DNA from: Pseudomonadota bacterium | GTDB taxonomy: Bacteria > Pseudomonadota > Gammaproteobacteria > Burkholderiales > REEB80 | Length of the DNA stretch: 64,000 nt | Direction of reading: 5' to 3' | Assembly (NCBI GenBank): GCA_018971485.1 | Contig: JAGXAQ010000007.1 | Location: 1 to 64,000, forward strand | Part shown: in pieces, positions 35,885 through 43,674 of the stretch | Layout of the letters: each line of letters opens with the position of its first letter | Numbering within the stretch: position 1 is the stretch's first letter | Position numbers and translations under genes: made by a program | Notes under the pieces: model-generated | Told to the model about the DNA's origin: nothing | Database searches by the model: none | What the model saw: only the letters and a program-made list of their open reading frames with translations

Positions 35885-36192
35885 TTGGCTTCCGCTGGGG
35901 TCTTGGCATCAGCCGGACCGGCAGAGGGAGTAGCAGGCACAGTCGTCGAATCATTGTTTTTGGTCGAATCATTGTTTTTGGATGTTGCCTCGTTCGGAAC
36001 AGCCTGGGGCTTGCCCTTAAAATCGGTTGCATACCACCCGCTCCCCTTCAGCTGAAATCCTGGAGCCGACAGCAGCTTTGAAAAAGTCTGGGCCCGGCAT
36101 TGCGGACATTGCGTCAATGGCGGCTCCCCAATCTTTTGCAGGACATCCTTTTGAAACCCGCACACACTACATTTATACCCATAAATCGGCAT
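35881..36192 (-). CDS. FmdB family zinc-ribbon protein
   Basis: A 103-residue small zinc-binding protein. MPIYGYKCSVCGFQKDVLQK and CPQC at residues 34-37 form the four-Cys FmdB ribbon, and SAPGFQLKGSGWYATDF is the usual second segment. The C-terminal third is a low-complexity Lys/Asn/Asp/Ser/Thr and Ala/Pro tail with a duplicated KNNDST unit encoded by a perfect 2 x 18-bp repeat. Family annotation as a formamidase regulator is historical and untested. First gene of the fmdB-DUF502-aspS operon. Confidence 0.88.
   Translation of the reverse strand: MPIYGYKCSVCGFQKDVLQKIGEPPLTQCPQCRAQTFSKLLSAPGFQLKGSGWYATDFKGKPQAVPNEATSKNNDSTKNNDSTTVPATPSAGPADAKTPAEAK
35945..35980. repeat. Perfect 2 x 18-bp tandem repeat inside the FmdB gene
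   Basis: Positions 35945-35962 and 35963-35980 are identical (unit starts GTCGAATCATTG). The repeat keeps frame and duplicates six residues of the disordered tail; such a repeat can change copy number by slippage. Confidence 0.85.
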
Positions 36193-36650
36193 GGCTGCCC
36201 TCCACGATTAACACCCGGACATGACTCATCATTCTTCTGATTCTATCAGCAACATAAGGCCAGGCAGAAAAAATTCAAGGGGTCACACTAAACCCCATCC
36301 CTATCCTGCCTGTCGGCAAACAACCCGGCCGCATGACCCCCTAAGGCACATCAACCCGGAAACAGGCCATTATACAACAACTAACCTGATATCAAGGACT
36401 TTTTACTATAGATGACAACTGGATACAGTCCTCAGGTTTGCAAGAAACAAGGGCCCTCACCCTGCCGATAGATTGGGCTTCCCCCATCGTGTGAACTTGC
36501 ATTTCTTGCTTCTTTTACCTTGTTTTCCCGGCCCGGCAGCATCAAAGAACCTGTCTATCCCCCATGCACAACAGAATCCCAGATCTTGCATAAACCTTCT
36601 GTTTCCGCTATAAATGAATTTCTTACATCAAGGAGCCTGTGCCCTAACCT
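36193..36650. other. Intergenic region between fmdB and hemerythrin genes
   Basis: About 458 bases between divergent genes. Apart from the hemerythrin promoter at 36586-36614, no gene, RNA or notable repeat was seen. Confidence 0.5.
36586..36614 (+). promoter_or_regulatory. Sigma70-like promoter of the hemerythrin gene
   Basis: TTGCAT (36586-36591) and TATAAA (36609-36614) with the ideal 17-bp spacer, ending 36 bases before ATG 36651. AAGGAG lies downstream of it but 15 bases from the ATG, longer than usual. Confidence 0.55.
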
Positions 36651-37103
36651 ATGGATATTTTCAGTAGCATGGAACTGGAACACGAGGCTATCCGTGGCCA
36701 GTTCCTAAAAATTCAGAACCTTCCCATAAACCAAATACATGCCCGTGAAGAACAGTTCGAGCAATTAAAGGATGCTATCAACCTGCACCTTGATACTGAA
36801 GAACAGACCTTATATTCCGTTCTAAACCAGATACTTCCCCGCTCCAGACTGTTACGTGAAGCCCAGGAAGAACACCATCTCATTCGAACCCAGGTTGAAC
36901 AGCTCGCCAGAATCCCCCTAGATGAGCCCGGCTGGCAGGAGCGTTTTGAAGCCCTCTCCCACCTGTTTATCCGGCATACTCTACAGGAAGAAATGGATAT
37001 TTTTCCGCAGGCCTGGAATAAGCTGGAAGCATCAACACAAGCACGCCCTGCCTCCTATCAATCCGACAATGGGATGACGCCGTACCCACAACCTCCAAAC
37101 TGA
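36651..37103 (+). CDS. Hemerythrin HHE-domain protein
   Basis: A 150-residue four-helix protein with the di-iron ligand pattern spread over the helices: EHEAIRGQF, HLDTEEQTLY, EEHHLIRTQ and RHTLQEEMDIFP. Such proteins bind O2, NO or act in iron and oxidative-stress handling. It lacks other domains. It is a single gene convergent with the MBL-fold gene, 14 bases from it. Confidence 0.83.
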   Translation: MDIFSSMELEHEAIRGQFLKIQNLPINQIHAREEQFEQLKDAINLHLDTEEQTLYSVLNQILPRSRLLREAQEEHHLIRTQVEQLARIPLDEPGWQERFEALSHLFIRHTLQEEMDIFPQAWNKLEASTQARPASYQSDNGMTPYPQPPN

Positions 37104-37117
37104 GGCCGGCAAGAAAA

Positions 37118-38080
37118 TTAGGCAGAAGCAGAAGCGGATGACAAGGCCCATATCAGCAGACCCTGGGCATTAAGGCGAACATCGCTATCCAGAAGGGCCC
37201 GGATCCCATCGTCATCAAGTCTAACCCCATGCTGATGAACCCGATCCAGTAAAAAACGCATCAAGGCTTCATACAGAAGTGCTTCCTGATCCTCTTTTGA
37301 GCCGGCAAGGCGTCTGGCCATGACTGCGAAATGATCCAGGAATTCATGCAGCTGAGCTGCAAGCTGTGGGCGGGCTTCAATTTGGCTGTAATGCATCAGG
37401 TAAAAGCGCTCGGGATTAAAACCCATCAGCCGATCAATGGATGCGTGTGCTGCTTCAAGATCAAACTGGGTCGGGCTGGTTGTCGGGAATACAAACGGCC
37501 CCTCAACCGTATCAAGCTCGCGGAAAGACACCCCGAAAGTATCCCCCGTGAATATCGAACGGCTGGCTTCATCAACCACACAGACATGATGGCGGGCATG
37601 GCCCGGAGTTTCCAGAAAACGTAAGGGGCGACCCTTGAAATCCAGAACAAACCCTTCAGGTGCTTCTCGAACCCGTGAGGCCTCAACCGGAAGAATCGCA
37701 CCATAATGCCTCTTCACATAAGCCGGACCATAAATGGCCTCGGTAGCCTCAACCAGACGCCCCGGATTTATCATATGTCTTGCGCCTGAAGGATGGACCA
37801 CAAGCTGGGCCAAAGGAGCCAGCTCAAGGAATCTGCCTGCCCCGCTGGCGTGGTCCAGATGAACATGTGTCAAAATCAGGTAGTCGACCTGCTCAAGCGG
37901 GATCTGCAGTTGATGGAGGGCCCGGGCCACGTCTTCTGCCGAATAGGCCGTACCGACATCCACTACCGCCGCTCTGCCCTCCTGGACAATCACATGAGCA
38001 CAGGCCATCCCTGGCCGAACAAAACGGCAATCGACCCCTACGATCCCATGTGAGTAGGAATGCAGGATGGGTCGAGTCAT
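37118..38080 (-). CDS. MBL-fold metallo-hydrolase
   Basis: A 320-residue metallo-beta-lactamase-fold enzyme. The dinuclear site is visible in HVHLDHASGAG, then TPGHARHHVCVVD, FTGDTFGV and the late His in YLMHYS. The extra C-terminal helical domain of about 90 residues suggests a glyoxalase II-like or lactonase-like branch; the substrate is not evident. The gene overlaps the RmlD-like gene by 4 bases, so both are co-translated. Confidence 0.8.
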   Translation of the reverse strand: MTRPILHSYSHGIVGVDCRFVRPGMACAHVIVQEGRAAVVDVGTAYSAEDVARALHQLQIPLEQVDYLILTHVHLDHASGAGRFLELAPLAQLVVHPSGARHMINPGRLVEATEAIYGPAYVKRHYGAILPVEASRVREAPEGFVLDFKGRPLRFLETPGHARHHVCVVDEASRSIFTGDTFGVSFRELDTVEGPFVFPTTSPTQFDLEAAHASIDRLMGFNPERFYLMHYSQIEARPQLAAQLHEFLDHFAVMARRLAGSKEDQEALLYEALMRFLLDRVHQHGVRLDDDGIRALLDSDVRLNAQGLLIWALSSASASA

Positions 38081-38964
38081 TCATCTGTTCCCTGCAAACA
38101 CTGCAGCAAGGCAAGACGCCAGTCGGGCAGGCCAAATCCAAAGGCTTGCTCAAACTTAAGACTGCTTAAAGTCGAATTAAGCGGCCTTAAAACGCTCAAG
38201 CCCTGCTCAAGCGTGGTAACTGGTTTCAAACGGGCCAGACGGGTCCGCCCCTGCTGTTCCAGGCAGTCAGATACAGCCTGCGCTAAACCGAACCAGCTCG
38301 TCTTGCCGCTCGAAGCCAAATGATAGAGCCCTTTTTTGCATGCAATATATCCGGTTTCCAGCCCTTCACGTGACAGCAGGATCAATAGCGCCGCTGCAAC
38401 CTGTTTTACCCAGGTTGGGTTGCCAATCTGATCATCAACCACCTGGATTTCCTCTTCCCTGGAAAGCCGGTTTTTCATTCCAACCACAAAATTAGTCCGG
38501 CGAAGGCTGTAGCGCCAGCCTGTCCTGAAAATGAGATAGTCTCCTCCGGCAGCCTCAATCCCTTGTTCTGCCTGCCATTGGCTCAGGCCATAGGCATTGA
38601 CAGGATTAGGCCTATCCGTTTCTTCGTAAGCTTCAGATTTAGTACCATCAAATACATACCCGGTTGTAAAATGAACCAGCACCCCTTTAGTCTTCCTTAA
38701 TTCTTCAGCCATCAGAACAGGGGCCTGGGTATTGATGGCCAGAACCCTTTGAGCTTCTTTCTGGGCAGCTTCCACTGCCATGTAGGCAGCCGCATTGATA
38801 ACCCAGTCCGGCTTGAACTGACGAATCACCTGCCGAACCGACAAAGGTTCGGCCAAATCAAGCTCATGACGGTTTAAAGCCAATACCTCACCCAGAAGGG
38901 AAAGAACCTGCATCAGCTCATAACCCAGCTGACCGGTAGCACCCGTCAAAAGAATACGCCTCAT
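38077..38964 (-). CDS. RmlD-like sugar-nucleotide-binding protein lacking catalytic residues
   Basis: A 295-residue extended SDR of the dTDP-4-dehydrorhamnose reductase family, with GATGQLGYELMQVL for cofactor binding and VINAAAYMAVEAAQ as in RmlD. Two active-site positions are changed: the usual S/T-D-YVFDG motif reads TTGYVFDG (Gly102 for Asp) and the YxxxK pair reads Tyr125-GLS-Gln129, so the catalytic Lys is missing. No other rml gene is near. A regulatory or binding role, or a different reductase activity, is possible. It lies between a 5'-nucleotidase and an MBL hydrolase gene. Confidence 0.75.
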   Translation of the reverse strand: MRRILLTGATGQLGYELMQVLSLLGEVLALNRHELDLAEPLSVRQVIRQFKPDWVINAAAYMAVEAAQKEAQRVLAINTQAPVLMAEELRKTKGVLVHFTTGYVFDGTKSEAYEETDRPNPVNAYGLSQWQAEQGIEAAGGDYLIFRTGWRYSLRRTNFVVGMKNRLSREEEIQVVDDQIGNPTWVKQVAAALLILLSREGLETGYIACKKGLYHLASSGKTSWFGLAQAVSDCLEQQGRTRLARLKPVTTLEQGLSVLRPLNSTLSSLKFEQAFGFGLPDWRLALLQCLQGTDE

Positions 38965-39036
38965 AGATTCCTCAGCAAAAGACCCGCAACTTCACCACGG
39001 GCTATTACAGGCCGGTTCATGCCTGAAGGAGATTCA

Positions 39037-39981
39037 TCAGGACCGGGATGCCTTCTTACCGGGTATCCCCTTTTCGTTGGCCACACCATGAGGCACATGA
39101 CCTGTCGCAACATGGCGGCTGGCAGAATTGCAGTGGCCGGTTTGATCATCGAAAAAAATATCTGCTCCAAAGGATTTAAGAAACTCTCCCTTGGGTAATC
39201 CACCAAGAAAAAAGGATTCATCAATCCGGATGTCCCAGGCACGAAGGGTCCGGACCACCCGCTCATGGCTTGGAGCAGAACGTGCCGTAATCAAAGCAGT
39301 ACGAATCGGAGACGCATCCGTCGGAAATTCACTCTGAATATGATGGAGCATGGACAGGAAAGTCTTGAAAGGGCCACCGGACATAGGTTTGCGCGCCGCC
39401 TGAATCTCATTGCTCGTAAAGGCTTCCAGCCCCCCTGACTGATAGATGCGTTCTGATTCATCAGAAAATATGACCGCATCCCCATCAAAGGCAATACGCA
39501 GCTCTTCCCCGGAACTTGGCTGGGCCGAAGAAGGAAGAATGGTTGCCGCAGCATGACCATGCTCTAATGCCTGGCGAACATCTTCCGGATCTGCAGAAAG
39601 AAACAGGTGTGCTCCAAACGGAGCAACATACGTCCAGGTAGACACACCCCCTGTAAAAGCGGCACGGGTAATGGCCAGATTATAGTGACGGATGGAATTG
39701 AAGATGCGAAGTCCGGTATCTGAACTGTTGCGGGACAAGAGGATCACCTCAACCCGGGGTCCGCCGGTAATTCTTGAGTTGATCGCCAGTAATTTTTCAA
39801 CCATGGGAAAGGCCACGCCAGGCTTGAGAACCTCATCCTCATGTTCTAGCTGATATCGCCGATAGGCATCCACTCCCTGTGTTTCAAACACGGCATGGGA
39901 TGCACTCAGATCAAAAAGGGCGCGACTCGAAATGGCAACGACCAGCCGGGGCTTAACATTTTCTGGCATGCTCATACCCAT
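39037..39981 (-). CDS. 5'-nucleotidase, NT5C1-like
   Basis: A 314-residue protein of the cytosolic 5'-nucleotidase I family. VVAISSRALFDL is the degenerate first motif, EVILLSRNSSDTG the second, and RIAFDGDAVIFSDESE carries the HAD-type DxD-like residues. Such enzymes dephosphorylate nucleoside monophosphates such as AMP. The end of the chain is basic (NEKGIPGKKASRS). The gene heads the leftward cluster with the RmlD-like and MBL-fold genes, 72 bases upstream of the former. Confidence 0.8.
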   Translation of the reverse strand: MGMSMPENVKPRLVVAISSRALFDLSASHAVFETQGVDAYRRYQLEHEDEVLKPGVAFPMVEKLLAINSRITGGPRVEVILLSRNSSDTGLRIFNSIRHYNLAITRAAFTGGVSTWTYVAPFGAHLFLSADPEDVRQALEHGHAAATILPSSAQPSSGEELRIAFDGDAVIFSDESERIYQSGGLEAFTSNEIQAARKPMSGGPFKTFLSMLHHIQSEFPTDASPIRTALITARSAPSHERVVRTLRAWDIRIDESFFLGGLPKGEFLKSFGADIFFDDQTGHCNSASRHVATGHVPHGVANEKGIPGKKASRS

Positions 39982-40194
39982 GAAAATCCATGCATCAGAT
40001 CATGCGCCAAAAACAGCATGTATACAAGATTCCCTTATCCTTGGCCTTCCGGCAGCAAACGCATGAGGGCTTAAAAGAAATCCTGAATCCTGGAATCACC
40101 TTTTTGTTCTTCTGCTATCCTGCTTTCCTGAAACCAACACTTCCTCTAGAATGCGCTCATCCGGGAACCTTATTATCCAGAACCGATACAGCCC

Positions 40195-40698
40195 ATGACA
40201 AATACCCCATTTAACCTCCTGTATAAAAACAGCCTGGCGCAATCCTTCATGCTGGCCCTTCGGGCCTGCCTTGCCAGTGTCCTTGCCGTAGGCACTACAG
40301 AGTTTCTTCATTTGGCCTATCCCATCTATGCCCTTATCGCTGCGGTTATTGTCACGGATGCATCAAATTCCGTTACCCGGAAACTGGGAGGATACAGGAT
40401 TCTTGGAACTGGATTAGGCGCCCTTTTCGGAGCAGCATTGAGTCTCACCCTGGGACATTCACTGCTTGCCATTGGTCTTGGCGTTGGTATCATGATGCTG
40501 GCCCTGACCCTCGCCGGCTACAACGAAGCAGCCAAACTAGCCGGTTATGTCGCAGCACTTGTTGTACTCGATCATAGCAGCCAGCCTTGGGTCTATGCCC
40601 TGGATCGTTTCATTGAAACCACACTCGGCATTGTTGCAGCACTTGCAGTCAGCTTCTGCGTCCCGGGGCGTTCCAGCCCAGAAAAACCCATACCCTGA
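40195..40698 (+). CDS. FUSC / aromatic acid exporter-like membrane protein
   Basis: A 167-residue membrane protein with about five hydrophobic helices, LRACLASVLAVGTTEFLHLAYPIYALIAAVIV and RFIETTLGIVAALAVSF being typical of the FUSC/ArAE membrane domain. It is half the size of full exporters and lacks the cytosolic part, so it may oligomerise. The substrate is unknown. Ribosome site weak. It is convergent with the YqjM-type gene, 21 bases away. Confidence 0.7.
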   Translation: MTNTPFNLLYKNSLAQSFMLALRACLASVLAVGTTEFLHLAYPIYALIAAVIVTDASNSVTRKLGGYRILGTGLGALFGAALSLTLGHSLLAIGLGVGIMMLALTLAGYNEAAKLAGYVAALVVLDHSSQPWVYALDRFIETTLGIVAALAVSFCVPGRSSPEKPIP

Positions 40699-40719
40699 AA
40701 ACCCGGGCACAAGGGTTCA

Positions 40720-41796
40720 TTACCGCCAGCTGTGCCGCCTCCTGGCCCGCTCATACTGTTTAGGCCAGGGCACATCCACTTCCAATTCCTGTGCAGCATG
40801 CAAGGCCCAGTAGGGATCCCGCAATGTTTCGCGAGCCAGAAAAACCACATCGGCCTCCCCTGTTGACAAGAGCGCCTCAGCGTGTCCTGCTTCAGTAATA
40901 AAGCCAACCGCCCCTGTTGCCACACCCGCCTCATGCCTGATCTTGGCACTAAAGGGAACCTGAAAGCCTGGTCCTGCCGGAATCTTGGCATAAGGCACCA
41001 AACCTCCTGTCGAACAGTCCACCAGATCCACTTCCAGCGTCTTGAGCCTGCGGGCCAATTGGACCGAATCGTCGCCACTCCAGCCCCCTTCTGCCCAATC
41101 CGTTGCCGAAATCCTCACCAAAAGGGGCAAATCATCCGGCCAAACAGCCCGAACTGCACGAACCACCTCAAGCGGAAACCGAATCCGGTGCTCAAAGCTG
41201 CCCCCATACCCATCGCCTCGATGATTGGACAAGGGAGACAGGAACTCGTGTAAGAGATAGCCATGGGCCATATGGATTTCAATCACCTTAAATCCAGCTT
41301 CAAGACTGTATCTTGCAGCTTGAACAAAGGCTTCCTTTACCTCCTTTATCTGCACCTCTGTCATGGCCTGGGGCTCAGGATAGCCCTTGTCAAAAGCCAG
41401 TGCCGACGGTGCCAAGGTCAACCAGCCCTTACCCGGATCAACCGGACCACCCCCAAGCCATGGCGCAGCGGTCGACGCTTTCCGTCCAGCGTGGGCAAGC
41501 TGGATGGCAGGAATGGCACCTTGTTCAGCAATAAACCGGGTAATCGGCCTAAAGGCGTCTACATGGGCTGGCGACCAGATTCCCGAATCATCTGGGCTAA
41601 TCCTGCCTTCAGGGCTTACCGCGCTGGCTTCAACCATTACAAGGCCAAATCCTCCTACCGCCCGACTGCCCAGATGAACCATGTGCCAATCGGTCGGAAG
41701 ACCTTCCTTACTCGAATACTGGCACATAGGAGAAACAAATGCGCGATTACGAAACGTGACGTTACGCAATGAAAACGATTCAAATAATTTACTCAT
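40720..41796 (-). CDS. YqjM-type Old Yellow Enzyme
   Basis: A 358-residue FMN-dependent ene-reductase of the YqjM (thermophilic-like) class. The diagnostic Cys in SPMCQYSSKEG, IQLAHAGRKAS, the substrate pair in IHMAHGYLLHEFLSPLSNHR and the loop YGGSFEHRIRFP are all present. It reduces activated alkenes with NADPH and may serve in electrophile or oxidative-stress defence. It is distinct from the class I OYE at 4539. A perfect TTGGCCGGCCAA palindrome (41830-41841) lies 34 bases upstream of its start and could be an operator. Confidence 0.88.
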   Translation of the reverse strand: MSKLFESFSLRNVTFRNRAFVSPMCQYSSKEGLPTDWHMVHLGSRAVGGFGLVMVEASAVSPEGRISPDDSGIWSPAHVDAFRPITRFIAEQGAIPAIQLAHAGRKASTAAPWLGGGPVDPGKGWLTLAPSALAFDKGYPEPQAMTEVQIKEVKEAFVQAARYSLEAGFKVIEIHMAHGYLLHEFLSPLSNHRGDGYGGSFEHRIRFPLEVVRAVRAVWPDDLPLLVRISATDWAEGGWSGDDSVQLARRLKTLEVDLVDCSTGGLVPYAKIPAGPGFQVPFSAKIRHEAGVATGAVGFITEAGHAEALLSTGEADVVFLARETLRDPYWALHAAQELEVDVPWPKQYERARRRHSWR

Positions 41797-41829
41797 TGTT
41801 GTTCCAGTTCATTCATATTTATTTACCGC

Positions 41830-41841
41830 TTGGCCGGCCAA
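41830..41841 (-). promoter_or_regulatory. 12-bp palindrome upstream of the YqjM-type gene
   Basis: TTGGCCGGCCAA is perfectly symmetric and lies in the promoter position of the leftward OYE gene. Function is inferred only from position. Confidence 0.3.
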
Positions 41842-41914
41842 ATGCTAGGCAAGAATTAAACGGGCAGGCACTGGCATAATACGGGCACAGCCAAAATAAA
41901 CCGCTTGTTAAGCT

Positions 41915-42508
41915 CTATAAGGACAAAGGCACAGGATAAGGGGCCTGGTTCCATCCCAGCAGGGCCCGTGTTTCACGCTCATAGCCCAAAAGGCTCACTG
42001 AACCTGCATTCAGCACGAAAAGCCGACCCGCGTCAGGAGAAAGCCGCAACCAGCACGCAGCAAGAATACGAAGGACATGGCCATGTGCAAAAAGCGCCAC
42101 CTCTGCCCCGGTTGCAAGACAACGACTGATCACGGACTGAACCCGTTGTGCCACTTCATCCAGGGTCTCTCCATCCTTCATGGTTGCATTCCAGACAGAC
42201 CAGCCCGGTTCAGTAGCACGGATCTCCTGGGTTGTTCGCCCTTCATAGATGCCATAATCCCATTCCAGGAGATTGGCATCAACCACAGCTTGCCTCTCAT
42301 AACCTGCTATCTGGCAGGTTTGTCTTGCCCGCTGCATGGGACTTGTCAAAACCAGATCAAAGGGATGGGACTCTAGCATAAGACGCAGTGCTCGCGCCTG
42401 CATTTGCCCTTCCTCAGTCAGCGGGATATCTGTATGACTCGTATGGGCCCCGGAGTGACTCCAGGCCGTCTGCCCATGACGAATGAGCCATATTCTTGTC
42501 TTACTCAT
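41915..42508 (-). CDS. Histidine phosphatase family protein
   Basis: A 197-residue protein of the phosphoglycerate-mutase/CobC fold. The phospho-His11 lies in LIRHGQTAWS, TSPMQRARQT and LLEWDYGIYEGRT follow, and FAHGHVLRIL holds the second His. It is a phosphatase, not a mutase, given the short insert; substrate unknown. ATG 42508 is chosen with AAGG about 10 bases upstream; the frame is open to 42556. It follows DUF190 by 44 bases and may be part of the fluoride operon. Confidence 0.78.
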   Translation of the reverse strand: MSKTRIWLIRHGQTAWSHSGAHTSHTDIPLTEEGQMQARALRLMLESHPFDLVLTSPMQRARQTCQIAGYERQAVVDANLLEWDYGIYEGRTTQEIRATEPGWSVWNATMKDGETLDEVAQRVQSVISRCLATGAEVALFAHGHVLRILAACWLRLSPDAGRLFVLNAGSVSLLGYERETRALLGWNQAPYPVPLSL

Positions 42509-42552
42509 AACACGTTTACCTTCTTCAAGATTCAAGCCGGACTGATGTCGAT

Positions 42553-42930
42553 TCAATTATCCTTCAAAGAAGCACTGGTGCCTGATGAAATCGGACCGGT
42601 CTTGTCCTCAAGGGAGCTGAGGGTCATTTCAAACTCTGCAAGGGTGCGGATATAAAAAATATCCAGCCCTTCCTTGCGCAAATCAGCCAAGAAACGTTCA
42701 GCCTGCCCAGATGAAACAGCAAATACGATTTCAACAGGGAGATCACCTTGCAACTCAAAAAAATGATCCTCATGCAATTTGTGGTGGCGTCCAAAACCAG
42801 CCATTGCCCGAAAAGCCGAGCCTCCGCGGATTCCTGATTTTCGGGCATGCTCAAGAAGCCATTCATAAACAGGCAGATGCTGGTGCATCTGTTTTTCAAG
42901 AACAAAAAATTTAAGATAGATCCCTTTCAT
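42553..42930 (-). CDS. DUF190 family protein
   Basis: A 125-residue DUF190 protein (KGIYLKFFVLEKQMHQHLPVYEWLLEHARKSGIRGGSAFRA, FGRHHKLHEDHFFELQGDLPVEIVFAV). DUF190 proteins frequently accompany crcB fluoride channels; their biochemical role is unclear. ATG 42930 has GGGAGAGG just upstream; the longer frame to 42951 would overlap crcB. It lies 13 bases after crcB. Confidence 0.83.
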   Translation of the reverse strand: MKGIYLKFFVLEKQMHQHLPVYEWLLEHARKSGIRGGSAFRAMAGFGRHHKLHEDHFFELQGDLPVEIVFAVSSGQAERFLADLRKEGLDIFYIRTLAEFEMTLSSLEDKTGPISSGTSASLKDN

Positions 42931-42943
42931 CACCCTCTCCCGC

Positions 42944-43324
42944 TCACGCAAGCATCTTGATGAGATTAATCCCTGCGAAAGTCATGATCAATGAACCACT
43001 GACATGAACCAGAACCTCTATTCCCGCCCACAGGAATTCCCTGTTAATGAGCAGGGTGGTCGTTTCAGCCGAAAAAGTGGAGAACGTGGTTAATCCTCCC
43101 AGAAAGCCTGTGGTGACAAAAAGCTTGAACTCACTTGGCAGCGCCGTATTCAAGGCAAAATAGCCTAGCGCCATACCCATGATAAAAGCACCGAGCAGGT
43201 TAGCTGTCAAGGTTCCAAGCGGAATAGTCGGAAAAAAACTGTTGAGGACATTAGACAACAGCCAGCGTAACAAGGCTCCCAGTGCTGCACCTGTCGCGAC
43301 TGCCACGATTGAAGTCAAGTTCAT
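42944..43324 (-). CDS. crcB: CrcB/Fluc fluoride channel
   Basis: A 126-residue four-helix membrane protein. GAALGALLRWLLSN, PLGTLTANLLGAFIMG with the pore Asn, and TTGFLGGLTTFSTFS, the fluoride-path Phe box, identify Fluc. It works as an antiparallel dimer and lets F- leave the cytoplasm, which matters most in acid surroundings where HF enters cells. The ATG at 43324 is preceded by GGGGAA, which can be masked by an upstream anti-Shine-Dalgarno. A fluoride riboswitch lies 66 bases upstream. Confidence 0.93.
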   Translation of the reverse strand: MNLTSIVAVATGAALGALLRWLLSNVLNSFFPTIPLGTLTANLLGAFIMGMALGYFALNTALPSEFKLFVTTGFLGGLTTFSTFSAETTTLLINREFLWAGIEVLVHVSGSLIMTFAGINLIKMLA

Positions 43325-43328
43325 GTTA

Positions 43329-43376
43329 TTCCCCGTTCTGGTTTAGGGGAAAGAAGAAGTACAGGCCTACTTTCCC
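43329..43376 (-). promoter_or_regulatory. Expression platform of the fluoride riboswitch
   Basis: On the minus strand three segments compete. The ribosome site GGGGAA (complement of 43329-43334) can pair with TTCCCC (43346-43351). The same segment can instead pair with GGGAAAG (43370-43376) through CTTTCCC (43347-43353). The second pairing would free the ribosome site. This suggests translational control. Confidence 0.6.
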
Positions 43377-43390
43377 AAAAAGGGTTCAAA

Positions 43391-43440
43391 GCAGGCATCA
43401 TCAGCACTATGCGGTTATAAGGAGGAATGCCATCTCCTGG
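43391..43440 (-). ncRNA. Fluoride riboswitch (crcB motif)
   Basis: Read on the minus strand the conserved elements occur in order: GGAGATGGCATTCCTCC for P1/pseudoknot, then ATAACCGC, then GCTGATGATGCCTGC, as in the known fluoride aptamer. It lies directly upstream of crcB. Fluoride binding should raise expression of crcB and the genes after it. Confidence 0.88.
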
Positions 43441-43674
43441 CAACTGGCGACTATACTAACGAGAGATCAGAATAGATTCAAGAGATCTGGCTTCCTTTTG
43501 CAGGAAAACCCTCAAAACTGCTGTTTGTGAAAAACCCCAGGACAAACATCAAAAGAACGAAAAAGAAACCGCTTCAGCCATCTCAACAACCCACCATCAC
43601 TTCACAGTCGCCAATATGGAAAAAACAGGCCTATCATGCCAGCCTGGTTCATCACTGTAACAGCCTGCCCTTTT

